Below, one piece after another: positions 19,682 to 28,437 of a stretch of DNA of 64,000 bases (its first letter is position 1; each line of letters starts with the position of its first letter). The translations under genes were made by a program, and so were the position numbers. Origin of the DNA: Chitinophaga pinensis (GTDB lineage: Bacteria; Bacteroidota; Bacteroidia; Chitinophagales; Chitinophagaceae); contig CAMDFC010000004.1 in the NCBI GenBank assembly GCA_945897185.1, positions 1 to 64,000 on the forward strand, given 5' to 3'. The notes under the pieces are model-generated. The model saw only the letters and a program-made list of their open reading frames with translations, was not told the DNA's origin and did not search any database.

Positions 19682-20734
19682 ATGGCAAAATTGAATTTTG
19701 GAGGAACGGAAGAAAATGTAGTTACCCGGGAAGAATTTCCACTTTCAAAAGCACAGCAAGTGCTAAAGGATGAAGTAGTAGCTGTAATTGGATATGGTAT
19801 ACAAGGACCTGGACAAGCATTGAATCAAAAAGAAAACGGCATCAATGTAATCGTTGGTCAGCGAAAGAATTCTAAAACATGGTATAAAGCCATTGCAGAT
19901 GGCTTTGTACCCGGTGAAACACTTTTTGAAATAGAAGAGGCGCTACAGAGAGGCACCATTATCTGTTACTTACTCAGTGATGCTGCTCAAATTGCCATGT
20001 GGCCCACTGTAAAAAAACACCTTACGCCAGGTAAGGCCCTTTACTTTTCTCACGGATTTGGAATTACCTATAACCAGCAAACGGGAATTAATCCACCAGC
20101 CGATGTTGACGTATTTCTGGTAGCACCAAAAGGTTCTGGAACTTCATTGAGAAGAATGTTTTTGCAAGGAAGAGGACTAAACTCTAGTTACGCCATATTT
20201 CAGGATGCCACAGGCAGAGCGAAAGAAAGAGTAATTGCCTTAGGAATTGCCATTGGAAGTGGTTATTTGTTTGAAACAAATTTTAGAAAAGAGGTGTTTA
20301 GTGATTTAACTGGAGAGAGAGGTACTTTAATGGGTGCTATCCAAGGTATATTTGCAGCCCAATATCAGGTATTGCGAGAAAGAGGCCATTCGCCTTCAGA
20401 AGCGTTCAATGAAACAGTGGAGGAGTTAACGCAATCCCTGATGCCATTGGTTGCTGAAAACGGTATGGATTGGATGTATGCCAACTGCTCAACAACGGCT
20501 CAAAGAGGTGCGCTAGACTGGTGGAAGAAATTCAAAGACGCTACCCTACCTGTTTTCAATGAGTTGTATGATAGCGTTGCCGCTGGCAATGAGAGTCAGA
20601 GAAGTATTGATAGCAACTCTCAACCAGACTACCGTGAAAAATTGGAGGTAGAGTTAAAAGAACTCAGAGAAAGTGAAATGTGGCAAGCTGGAAAGACTGT
20701 CCGCAGTTTAAGACCCGAGAACCAAAGCAAATAA
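19682..20734 (+). CDS. ilvC: Ketol-acid reductoisomerase (Bacteroidota variant)
   Basis: NADPH-dependent isomerisation and reduction of acetolactate, completing the ilvD-B-N-C set. It is 350 residues, a class I-size enzyme. The Rossmann glycine motif reads GYGIQGPGQA instead of the common GYGSQGHAHA, and the metal-binding segment reads DLTGERGTLMG instead of the usual DLFGEQAVLCG. The acidic residues needed for two magnesium ions are retained. This looks like a divergent lineage rather than a broken gene. An intrinsic terminator follows at 20761. Confidence 0.95.
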   Translation: MAKLNFGGTEENVVTREEFPLSKAQQVLKDEVVAVIGYGIQGPGQALNQKENGINVIVGQRKNSKTWYKAIADGFVPGETLFEIEEALQRGTIICYLLSDAAQIAMWPTVKKHLTPGKALYFSHGFGITYNQQTGINPPADVDVFLVAPKGSGTSLRRMFLQGRGLNSSYAIFQDATGRAKERVIALGIAIGSGYLFETNFRKEVFSDLTGERGTLMGAIQGIFAAQYQVLRERGHSPSEAFNETVEELTQSLMPLVAENGMDWMYANCSTTAQRGALDWWKKFKDATLPVFNELYDSVAAGNESQRSIDSNSQPDYREKLEVELKELRESEMWQAGKTVRSLRPENQSK

Positions 20735-20760
20735 AGTAATTCTAACAACTTATACCAACC

Positions 20761-20790
20761 AGAGCAGCAATTATTTACTGCTCTTTTTTA
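20761..20790 (+). terminator. Intrinsic terminator of the leu-ilv operon
   Basis: AGAGCAG and CTGCTCT form a 7-bp stem with a 10-nt A/T-rich loop, followed by TTTTTT. It lies 27 bp after the ilvC stop and before the sucC promoter. Confidence 0.8.
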
Positions 20791-20814
20791 TACTACTAAA
20801 TAGAACAGCTATAC

Positions 20815-20822
20815 TATATTTG
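20815..20822 (+). promoter_or_regulatory. Candidate -7 promoter box for sucC
   Basis: TATATTTG is a perfect TAnnTTTG element 16 bp before the sucC ATG and just after the leu-ilv terminator, so sucC should be a separate transcription unit. No ideal -33 TTG is visible. Confidence 0.5.
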
Positions 20823-20838
20823 CGTAAATTTTACTTAG

Positions 20839-22050
20839 ATGAACCTGCACGAATACCAAGCGAAAGAATTGCTAAAAAAATACAATGTTCTTGTACAAGA
20901 AGGTGTTGCATGCAGCACCGTTGAAGAAGCATTGACTGCTTATGAACAAATCAAGGAAAAATCAGGAAGCAGATTTGCGGTTGTAAAAGCCCAGATCCAC
21001 GCAGGTGGTCGCGGTAAAGGAACTGTAAAAGAGACAGGTATTAATGGCGTCAAAGTGGGTAAAAGCACTGAAGATATCAAGGAATTTGCAGAAAAAATCT
21101 TGGGAGGTACTTTGGTAACGATTCAAACAGGAGATGCCGGAAAATTGGTGAGTAAAATTCTTGTAGCACAAGACATGTATTATGATGGCCCAACTGAAAG
21201 AAAAGAATTTTATTTGTCAATTTTATTAGACAGGGCAAAGGGCCAAAATGTTGTAATGTACAGCACAGAAGGCGGCATGAATATCGAAGATGTAGCACAT
21301 AATACGCCTGAGAAAATTCACAGAGAGTTGGTTCACCCATCAGATGGCTTGCTCCCCTTTCAGGCAAGAAAAATTGCTTTTAATCTTGGTTTAAGTGGCG
21401 ACGCTTTTAAAAACATGGTAAAATTTGTTACCCATATTTACAATGCCTATGTTGGACTTGATTGCTCCATGTTAGAAATCAATCCTTTGTTTAAAGCTGC
21501 AGACAATAAAATCATTGCAGTAGATTGTAAAATGAATTTGGACGAAAATGCATTGAGTAGACATCCGGATTTGGCAGCTATGCGCGACCTCTCCGAAGAG
21601 GATCCTACTGAAGTTGAAGCTGGAAAATTCAACCTGAATTTTGTTAAACTAGATGGCAATGTAGGTTGTATGGTTAATGGAGCTGGACTTGCTATGGCCA
21701 CTATGGATATGATCAAATTAAGTGGTGGTGAGCCAGCTAACTTCCTGGATGTAGGTGGAACTGCGAATGCACAGACTGTTGAAGCAGGTTTCAAAATCAT
21801 CATGCAAGACCCAAATGTGAAAGCTATTTTAATCAATATTTTTGGTGGAATTGTACGGTGCGACAGGGTTGCTTCTGGTGTAATTGAAGCATACAAAAAT
21901 TTAGGCAACATCAACATTCCGATTATCGTCCGCTTGCAAGGAACAAACGCAGTGGAGGCTAAAAAATTAATTGATGAGAGTGGTTTAAAAGTTCAAAGTG
22001 CAATACTTTTAAGCGAGGCTGCAGATTTGGTAAAAAAAGCCGTAGCTTAA
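20839..22050 (+). CDS. sucC: ADP-forming succinate-CoA ligase subunit beta
   Basis: TCA-cycle enzyme subunit forming ATP from succinyl-CoA. The N-terminal ATP-grasp domain begins MNLHEYQAKELLKKY, with the nucleotide-binding KAQIHAGGRGKG. The C-terminal CoA-ligase domain includes GGTANAQTVEAGFKI and NIFGGIVRCDRVA. A length of 403 residues is typical. The alpha subunit (sucD) is not adjacent, so the two subunits are encoded separately, which is common in Bacteroidota. Confidence 0.97.
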   Translation: MNLHEYQAKELLKKYNVLVQEGVACSTVEEALTAYEQIKEKSGSRFAVVKAQIHAGGRGKGTVKETGINGVKVGKSTEDIKEFAEKILGGTLVTIQTGDAGKLVSKILVAQDMYYDGPTERKEFYLSILLDRAKGQNVVMYSTEGGMNIEDVAHNTPEKIHRELVHPSDGLLPFQARKIAFNLGLSGDAFKNMVKFVTHIYNAYVGLDCSMLEINPLFKAADNKIIAVDCKMNLDENALSRHPDLAAMRDLSEEDPTEVEAGKFNLNFVKLDGNVGCMVNGAGLAMATMDMIKLSGGEPANFLDVGGTANAQTVEAGFKIIMQDPNVKAILINIFGGIVRCDRVASGVIEAYKNLGNINIPIIVRLQGTNAVEAKKLIDESGLKVQSAILLSEAADLVKKAVA

Positions 22051-22062
22051 AAAGAAAAAAAA

Positions 22063-24240
22063 TTGTTGCTTAATTATTTTAGATCCATTTTTACACTTCT
22101 CCTTTTACTGCCTTTGGCTGTTTTAGCGCAAAGGAAAAACCTTGATTTTAGATACCATATCAAGAAGGCAACAGGAATCGTACATGTTGATGGTGAAATT
22201 GATGCTTCGTGGAAGGATTGTGAAACAGCATCAAATTTCAATATGGTAACGCCTATGGATACCAGCAAAGCTTTGGTGAGAACTGAGGTAAAAATGACCT
22301 ATGATAATCATCATCTTTACATCATTGCCATTTGCTACACAAAAGATGATCAATCTTTCATGGTTGAATCTTTAAAAAGAGATTTTAATTTTGGGAAGAA
22401 TGATAATTTCCTGTTGTTCATGGATCCATTTGATGACCAAATCAATGGTTTCACCTTTGGCTCAAATGCTGCAGGTGCTCAGTGGGACGGATTGCTCTTC
22501 GATGGAGGAAAAGCAGATTTGAATTGGGATAATAAATGGACCTCTCATGTGAAGGGTTACAATGACAAATGGATTTGGGAAGCATCAATACCTTTCAAAA
22601 CAATTAGATACAAAAACGGTATCACTACTTGGGGAATCAATTTTAGTAGATTAGACATCTCGGAAGCAGAAAAATCAAGTTGGGCTCCTGTTCCCCGTCA
22701 ATTTCCAACCGCATCACTGGCTTATACTGGTCAATTGATCTGGGATCAACCCCCTCCCAAAGCTGGAACTAATATCTCAATTATACCTTATGTACTTGGA
22801 GGATTATCAAAAAACTTTCAGTCAGGCAGTCCTACCTCCTATAAAAAAGAAATAGGATTAGAGGCAAAGGTTTCAGTTACCTCATCTCTGAATCTCGACT
22901 TGACCGTAAATCCAGATTTCTCTCAAGTAGAAGTAGACCGACAAGTTACCAATCTAGATCGCTTTGAACTTTTCTTCCCTGAGCGCAGACAATTTTTTCT
23001 TGAAAATGGCGACCAAGTGAACAACTTCGGTTACAACAACATAAGACCGTTTTTTTCTCGGAGAATTGGATTAAATGCTCCCATACAATTTGGTGCAAGA
23101 CTAAGTGGGAAGCTCAATAAAGAATGGCGAATGGGTTTTTTGAACATGCAAACGGACCGTGTACTTAACACAAAAACAGCAGCTCAAAATTACACTGTAT
23201 TTGCTTTGCAAAGAAGGGTATTCGCACGATCAAATATTGGCCTTATTTTTGTGAATAGAACCCAAGTTCTTCGTCCAGATGAAAAAGATGTCAGTTATTT
23301 TACAAATCCTTACAATAGAAATATAGGATTAGAATACAATCTTGCATCAGCAAATAACCATTGGACAGGTAAAGCGATTTTACTAAAGTCATTTTCAAAA
23401 CAGACCTCAAGTGAAGATTGGGTGCATGCAGCCAATTTACAATATTCAACAAAAAAATGGCTGGTATCTTGGCAACAGGAATATGTAGGTACAAATTTTA
23501 CTGCTGATGTGGGTTTTGTTCCGCGTAAAGATTATTTCAGACTAGCGCCAGGAATAACCCGATTTTTCTTTGTCAAAAATCCCAAAATTGCTTCCCATTC
23601 TTTAAAATTAGAGTCGTTTAATTTTTATGATAAAAATTTCTCGTTCACAGAAAACACCACATACTTGGCCTATACCCTATCCTTTAGAAATCAGTCGACT
23701 TTCACACAATGGATATCACGTGACTATGTACAATTGTTACAACCTTTCGATCCTACAAATTTTGGAAAAGACACATTAGGAAGAGGAACAAAACACCAAT
23801 GGAATGCGATTGGCACATCATTCAATTCAAAACCACAGCAGTTATTTACCTATAGTTTATCTACCCGCTTTGGTGGTTATTATAACAATGGAAGAAGGAG
23901 TTTTGTCAGTGCAGAAATTGGTTATCGTTACCAGCCTTTTGTAAGCCTATCTATGGCAGCAAGTGTAAATCAAATTTCTCTTCCTAGTCCCTGGAACAAG
24001 ACTACATTTTGGCTTGTTGGTCCAAGACTTGATATAACTTTTACAAATACGCTTTTCTTCACCACGTTCATGCAATACAACAACCAGCAGAACAACATCA
24101 ATATCAATTCAAGACTACAATGGAGGTATAAGCCTGCATCTGATCTCTTTATTGTTTACACAGACAATTACTTTCCTGCCCCGTTTAATGTAAAAAACAG
24201 GGCTATTGTAGTAAAGTTCAACTATTGGTGGAATCTCTAA
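22063..24240 (+). CDS. DUF5916 family outer-membrane-associated protein with CBM9-like N-domain
   Basis: A 725-residue exported protein. The signal peptide is visible at the N-terminus (hydrophobic core FTLLLLLPLAVLA, cut near AQR). Residues of about 30-225 resemble a carbohydrate-binding family 9-like fold (TGIVHVDGEIDASWKDC). The remainder matches DUF5916 (LDLTVNPDFSQVEVD, FFPERRQFFLENGD) and reads as alternating beta strands of an outer-membrane barrel. The only start giving the signal peptide is TTG at 22063 (or the adjacent TTG at 22066). It lies 12 bp after sucC. The function of the family is unknown. Confidence 0.85.
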   Translation: MLLNYFRSIFTLLLLLPLAVLAQRKNLDFRYHIKKATGIVHVDGEIDASWKDCETASNFNMVTPMDTSKALVRTEVKMTYDNHHLYIIAICYTKDDQSFMVESLKRDFNFGKNDNFLLFMDPFDDQINGFTFGSNAAGAQWDGLLFDGGKADLNWDNKWTSHVKGYNDKWIWEASIPFKTIRYKNGITTWGINFSRLDISEAEKSSWAPVPRQFPTASLAYTGQLIWDQPPPKAGTNISIIPYVLGGLSKNFQSGSPTSYKKEIGLEAKVSVTSSLNLDLTVNPDFSQVEVDRQVTNLDRFELFFPERRQFFLENGDQVNNFGYNNIRPFFSRRIGLNAPIQFGARLSGKLNKEWRMGFLNMQTDRVLNTKTAAQNYTVFALQRRVFARSNIGLIFVNRTQVLRPDEKDVSYFTNPYNRNIGLEYNLASANNHWTGKAILLKSFSKQTSSEDWVHAANLQYSTKKWLVSWQQEYVGTNFTADVGFVPRKDYFRLAPGITRFFFVKNPKIASHSLKLESFNFYDKNFSFTENTTYLAYTLSFRNQSTFTQWISRDYVQLLQPFDPTNFGKDTLGRGTKHQWNAIGTSFNSKPQQLFTYSLSTRFGGYYNNGRRSFVSAEIGYRYQPFVSLSMAASVNQISLPSPWNKTTFWLVGPRLDITFTNTLFFTTFMQYNNQQNNININSRLQWRYKPASDLFIVYTDNYFPAPFNVKNRAIVVKFNYWWNL

Positions 24241-24249
24241 TCTTAAGAT

Positions 24250-24900
24250 TTACATTTTCTTCGCATCTTCAATAAACTTGGCCAATCCGATGTCTGTTAA
24301 TGGATGTTTGAGTAACCCCAAAATAGAATCAAGTGGACAAGTACAAATATCTGCACCCGCTTCAGCGGAGCGGACAATATGCAATGGATTTCTTATTGAA
24401 GCGGCTAAAATTTCAGTCTCGAACCCCTGCACAGAAAAAATATGTGCAATTTGAGAAATCAACTCAATTCCATCCCAACTGCTATCATCAATTCTACCAA
24501 TAAAAGGAGAAACATAGGCTGCTCCAGCTTTTGCTGCAAGTATAGCCTGACCCGCTGAGAAAACCAGGGTACAATTTGTTCTGATCCCATGATCAGTGAA
24601 CCATTTAATGGCTTTAATTCCGTCTTTAATCATGGGTACTTTAACAACAATATTCGGATGTATTTCAGCCAAGGCTTTACCTTCTTTAATCATGGACTCA
24701 TAATCAGTTGAAAGTACTTCAGCACTTACATCACCATCCACGATAGCACAGATGTCTGCATAATGTTTTAGGATGTTTTCGTTTCCTTTGATGCCTTCTT
24801 TTGCCATCAAGGTTGGGTTAGTTGTAACTCCATCTAGAATGCCAAGATCTGCTGCTTCTTTGATGTCTGAGAGATTTGCTGTATCAATAAAAAACTTCAT
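24250..24900 (-). CDS. Transaldolase / fructose-6-phosphate aldolase family protein
   Basis: A 216-residue TIM-barrel aldolase of the small transaldolase subfamily (TalC/FSA-like, MipB). It starts MKFFIDTANLSDIKEAADLGILDGVTTNPTLM. The Schiff-base lysine sits in NIVVKVPMI (about residue 86). SPFIGRIDD is the phosphate-loop region. Small enzymes of this type act either as transaldolase in the pentose phosphate pathway or as fructose-6-phosphate aldolase. In Bacteroidota the transaldolase role is more often assumed, and the sequence alone does not settle it. Confidence 0.9.
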   Translation of the reverse strand: MKFFIDTANLSDIKEAADLGILDGVTTNPTLMAKEGIKGNENILKHYADICAIVDGDVSAEVLSTDYESMIKEGKALAEIHPNIVVKVPMIKDGIKAIKWFTDHGIRTNCTLVFSAGQAILAAKAGAAYVSPFIGRIDDSSWDGIELISQIAHIFSVQGFETEILAASIRNPLHIVRSAEAGADICTCPLDSILGLLKHPLTDIGLAKFIEDAKKM

Positions 24901-24970
24901 AGCGAATAATTTGTAGCAGCAAGGTAATTAAAAGCGCAAAAAAGAAATTACCGAATTATTCACAAAAAAA

Positions 24971-25067
24971 TGGCAGGTTGATTACATCGCACCGCTCAAC
25001 CGTCTACCCTTGCTACCTTCCGGTCCTGGGGGAGTTCAACAGGAGCTGGTCGTGCAAGACCTGCCAA
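24971..25067 (-). ncRNA. ffs: Signal recognition particle RNA (small bacterial type, 4.5S)
   Basis: On the minus strand TTGGCAGGT at the 5' end pairs with ACCTGCCA about 97 nt later. The hallmark apical region GGACCGGAAGGTAGCAAGG, bound by Ffh, is present. A T7 run directly after the closing stem makes the molecule its own terminator. A perfect -7 box lies just upstream. Size and apical loop fit the short SRP RNA without an Alu domain. Confidence 0.93.
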
Positions 25068-25069
25068 TG

Positions 25070-25077
25070 CAAAGATA
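25070..25077 (-). promoter_or_regulatory. Candidate -7 promoter box for SRP RNA
   Basis: TATCTTTG on the minus strand is a perfect TAnnTTTG match, 2 bp before the 5' end of the mature-looking RNA and 8 bp after the DUF5103 stop codon. The spacing would start transcription essentially at the base of the closing stem. Confidence 0.6.
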
Positions 25078-25084
25078 TAAAATT

Positions 25085-26371
25085 TTAGCGAAGGGAAGAA
25101 TTGAATTGACTGCTTATTTGACGGACAGCAACGAGCTCATCGTATCTTCCTCCTAATGGTCTGTAATAAATCAAAATCAAATATTGATTTTCTGTTTCCC
25201 ATGCATTTTCCTCAGTTAGCAAACTGTTGTATTCTTCCTTGGTACCTGAATATTTTTTTAAACTGTATTGGTAATCATAGTAACCTTGTTTTAAGAACAT
25301 AGCTGTCTCATAAACCCCTAATGCCGAATTGAATTCCATTATTGCATCAGGATCTTTCCCATAGTTAGATAATTCTCCCATGATCACCAAATCAGCATTG
25401 GGATAAGGCATCCCATTTGGGGGCCTAAAACTAAAATGAACATTGGCATAATCTGCGTTCCAAAATGGATTTATATTTTCAATTGTTTCATTAATATAGA
25501 ACCCGTTAAGGTCACGGTAAAAAAAATACTGCCGAGCCAAACGGGGAAGGTCTTCCTTTACATATAACTCAAAGCCAGTATTTGAATTTTCTTGACGTTT
25601 TATCCGATCACCTAGTAAGCGAAAACTTCTCAAATTTAACCAACGGAATTCTTTTCCAGCAGGCATTGTCATCTCGTCTTCATTGCTGTACTGTAAGATA
25701 TCTTGTCTAATAAAAGTTGGCATGCTGAGCTCCAATGCATTATCCCAACGAAAATTTTGTAGCACTTTAATCTTAATTTGTTGCTGTGGGTAACGAATAT
25801 CAATATTTCGTTTATCCAATTGTAATTGGAGCCTATGATGATTCAAAAACAGTTGTTGGTTACTGGGTTGAATTATTTGAGCTGACATGGACAATTTAGG
25901 CTCTACTACAAAAAACCGTTTAGTAAAAACCAAATTACTCGTATCCCCATTTAAAAAAACCTTGAGCAAATAGTTTCCCGCTTTTGTAGGCTGAAGATTG
26001 CGATCAGGGAAATTGACTTGGTAATGCGTGTATTTCGTGAGTGAGATGGCAGAGTTTCGGTAAGTAGAAATGCGAACTTGGGTGTAGCCCTTTGCATAAT
26101 CAAAATAGCTCATTTGAGCTGGTTTCCAATCTGCATTGCAAAGGGTAAAAGTGTAAAAATAGTTTTTAACGCCAGCATCCATATCATCAAAATGCAGCTC
26201 CAATAGATCAGCAGAATTTAAAGTAATTATCGGATAAGCGATAGGGTCTCCAAATTTTGTAAGTTTTACCGACTTAATATTCGGCTTCATCATTGCATCT
26301 GGCTCGCGTTGAGTCATTCCAACATAATGGATGGCAAAAGATACCAAAAAGAGAAATAGCTGCTTATTCAT
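25085..26371 (-). CDS. DUF5103 domain-containing exported protein
   Basis: A 428-residue protein with an N-terminal signal peptide (hydrophobic core LFLFLVSFAIHYVG). The rest matches the Bacteroidota-restricted DUF5103 pattern: FGDPIAYPIITLNSADLLELHFDD near the start, the YFYTFTLCNADWKP block and the beta-rich middle. Probably periplasmic or surface-located. No enzymatic motif is visible and the role of the family is unknown to me. The gene is divergent from the FtsX-type permease. Confidence 0.85.
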   Translation of the reverse strand: MNKQLFLFLVSFAIHYVGMTQREPDAMMKPNIKSVKLTKFGDPIAYPIITLNSADLLELHFDDMDAGVKNYFYTFTLCNADWKPAQMSYFDYAKGYTQVRISTYRNSAISLTKYTHYQVNFPDRNLQPTKAGNYLLKVFLNGDTSNLVFTKRFFVVEPKLSMSAQIIQPSNQQLFLNHHRLQLQLDKRNIDIRYPQQQIKIKVLQNFRWDNALELSMPTFIRQDILQYSNEDEMTMPAGKEFRWLNLRSFRLLGDRIKRQENSNTGFELYVKEDLPRLARQYFFYRDLNGFYINETIENINPFWNADYANVHFSFRPPNGMPYPNADLVIMGELSNYGKDPDAIMEFNSALGVYETAMFLKQGYYDYQYSLKKYSGTKEEYNSLLTEENAWETENQYLILIYYRPLGGRYDELVAVRQISSQFNSSLR

Positions 26372-26436
26372 CAGAAATATTGATTCTCGAAATTAATCAA
26401 TAATTGATTTGTATTTTTACAAAACAAGCTTCCAAT

Positions 26437-27669
26437 TTGAATTTGCCATTTTTCATAGCAAAAAGACTGATCAGTGGAGATAAAAAAGCGTTTTCCACTT
26501 TTATTCTGAGACTTTCAGTATTGGCAACAACCATTAGTGTTGCTGCCATGATTGTAGCACTATCCTTTATTAATGGCTTTCAGCAATTGATAGCCGAAAA
26601 GATTTTCAATTTCTGGGGACATATGAGGGTACAACATTTCGAGCCTGTAAGGTCAACCATTTCGGAAGAATCACCCATTTATAAAATTGATTCAGTAGAA
26701 AAAAAAATTAGCCGATTTGAAAATATTTCATCAATAGCTCCCTTCATAACGAAGTCGGCCATCATCAAATCAAATGAAACCATAGAAGGAATTCTGGTAA
26801 AGGGAGTGGATAAGAACTACCCGTTCGAAAAAATAAACCAGTTCTTGGTAAAGGGAAAATGGCCTTCTTTTCAAGACAGTTCAGTTTCAAATGAAATTGT
26901 TCTATCCAAATATACAGCCGATCAACTTAATATAGACTTGGGTCAATCTGTGTTGATCTACTTCATTCAAGAAAATGGAGAAATTCCTAAGACAAGAAAA
27001 CTAAAAGTAGTTGGTATTTACAAAACTGGAATTGACGTATATGATAAAGTATACGCTATTGGCGACCTCCGTTTAATTCAGCGGTTAAATGAATGGGATA
27101 AGAGCCAAATTGGCGGATATGAAATTGATCTTTCTGATCCTGGAAAGATGGAAAAAACAGCGTTGGATTTATACAATCAATTACCAACAGGTTGGAATGC
27201 CATCACCTTGAAAGAGCTCTCCCCTGAGATATTTGATTGGCTACAACTGCAAAACACAAATAAATATATTCTTGTTGTAGTGATGGTAATTATTGCCGCT
27301 ATCAACCTTATCACTTGTTTAATTATCTTGATTTTAGAAAGAACAAAGATGATTGCATTGCTTAAGGCAATTGGCGCCAAAGAAAATTCAATACAGCAAA
27401 TTTTCTTGTTTTACGGCACATGGATTGCTATGCGGGGGATTGGACTGGGTGTTTTAATGGGTTTGGGAATTTGTTATTTACAGAAGTACACTAAGTTTAT
27501 AAAACTCAATGAAGAGGCCTACTATGTTGATTCAGCACCAGTTGTAATTGATTATACGCAGGTACTTTGGGTGGTATTGTCAACACTGTTAATTTCAATC
27601 ATAACGCTTTCGTTACCAACAATTGTAAGCCGAAAGCTCAATCCATCAAAAGCACTTCAATTCAGGTAG
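26437..27669 (+). CDS. FtsX/LolC-E type ABC transporter permease
   Basis: Inner-membrane permease of the MacB/FtsX/LolCE type. There is an N-terminal TM segment (about 22-45), a large periplasmic MacB-PCD-like domain (about 46-260) and three C-terminal TM segments with the FtsX core. In Bacteroidota this architecture is usually annotated as a lipoprotein-releasing permease. No ATPase gene is adjacent. The start is uncertain: the ORF track uses TTG 26404, while TTG 26437 gives the usual NLPFFIAKRLISG start, with no ATG before the first TM segment. Its stop lies one base from that of the convergent methyltransferase gene. Confidence 0.85.
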   Translation: MNLPFFIAKRLISGDKKAFSTFILRLSVLATTISVAAMIVALSFINGFQQLIAEKIFNFWGHMRVQHFEPVRSTISEESPIYKIDSVEKKISRFENISSIAPFITKSAIIKSNETIEGILVKGVDKNYPFEKINQFLVKGKWPSFQDSSVSNEIVLSKYTADQLNIDLGQSVLIYFIQENGEIPKTRKLKVVGIYKTGIDVYDKVYAIGDLRLIQRLNEWDKSQIGGYEIDLSDPGKMEKTALDLYNQLPTGWNAITLKELSPEIFDWLQLQNTNKYILVVVMVIIAAINLITCLIILILERTKMIALLKAIGAKENSIQQIFLFYGTWIAMRGIGLGVLMGLGICYLQKYTKFIKLNEEAYYVDSAPVVIDYTQVLWVVLSTLLISIITLSLPTIVSRKLNPSKALQFR

Positions 27670-27670
27670 C

Positions 27671-28411
27671 TTACTTTAGAAATGTAGATAAAATAATCCC
27701 TGAAGCAATTGCTGCATTTAACGATTCTGCTTGTCCCAATTTTGGAATTGTAATTTTTTTATTGGCAAAAGCCAATACCTCTTTAGAAATACCGTTTGAC
27801 TCATTGCCGATCAAAACCAATGATGGCTTTTTAAGTTCAATGTCATGAATAGACTTTCCGTTCAAAACAGCAGCATAAATCGGAATATGCTGAACCGTAG
27901 ACAAAAATGCGGGTAAGCTTGTGTATATAACTTCAACATGCAGTATACTTCCCATGGCAGACTGAATGACTTTGGGGTTATAGATGTCCACTGTATCAAG
28001 CGAGCAAACAATTTGATTAATACCAAACCAATCACAGGTTCTGATGATGGTACCTAAATTGCCAGGGTCTTGAATTTGATCTAAAACAAGTGTTAGCGCA
28101 TTGTCTGTTTTGTATTCATTTTGAAGTCTTGGAAACTTTACCAATGCCAACACTTCATTTGGTGTTTTATGCTGTGAAATTTTGGCCAGCTCACGCTCTT
28201 CTAAGACAATTGTCAGTTCATTTACTACCGGGTTTGGTAATTGGCGTTGAACCCAATTTTTTGTAGCAAATACCCGGTCAATATTGTCGGATGCACTCGA
28301 GATTAGTTCTTCCACCATTTTAATACCTTCAACGATGAAAAGACGCTCTTCATCCCTAAATTTTTTATGGGCTAAACTTTGAATATATTTGATATCAGAT
28401 TTAGAAATCAA
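27671..28411 (-). CDS. TrmH/SpoU-family RNA 2'-O-methyltransferase
   Basis: A 246-residue SPOUT methyltransferase. The N-terminal substrate-binding domain begins ISKSDIKYIQSL...EERLFIVEGIKMVEEL. The catalytic SpoU domain shows DQIQDPGNLGTIIRTCDWFG (motif 1), LVLIGNESNGIS (motif 2) and ITIPKLGQAESLNAAIASGI (motif 3, knot). It modifies a ribose in tRNA or 23S rRNA; the exact site is unknown. The only start at the conserved N-terminus is TTG (28411), 26 bp from the TTG start of the divergent BamA-like gene. Confidence 0.9.
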   Translation of the reverse strand: MISKSDIKYIQSLAHKKFRDEERLFIVEGIKMVEELISSASDNIDRVFATKNWVQRQLPNPVVNELTIVLEERELAKISQHKTPNEVLALVKFPRLQNEYKTDNALTLVLDQIQDPGNLGTIIRTCDWFGINQIVCSLDTVDIYNPKVIQSAMGSILHVEVIYTSLPAFLSTVQHIPIYAAVLNGKSIHDIELKKPSLVLIGNESNGISKEVLAFANKKITIPKLGQAESLNAAIASGIILSTFLK

Positions 28412-28437
28412 GGCTTTATCATTTAAAGTTTTTACTA

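Noticed and set aside
21447-21917. 156-codon minus-strand ORF inside sucC
   Set aside because: Long shadow frame opposite the conserved CoA-ligase domain; no start context or recognisable protein.
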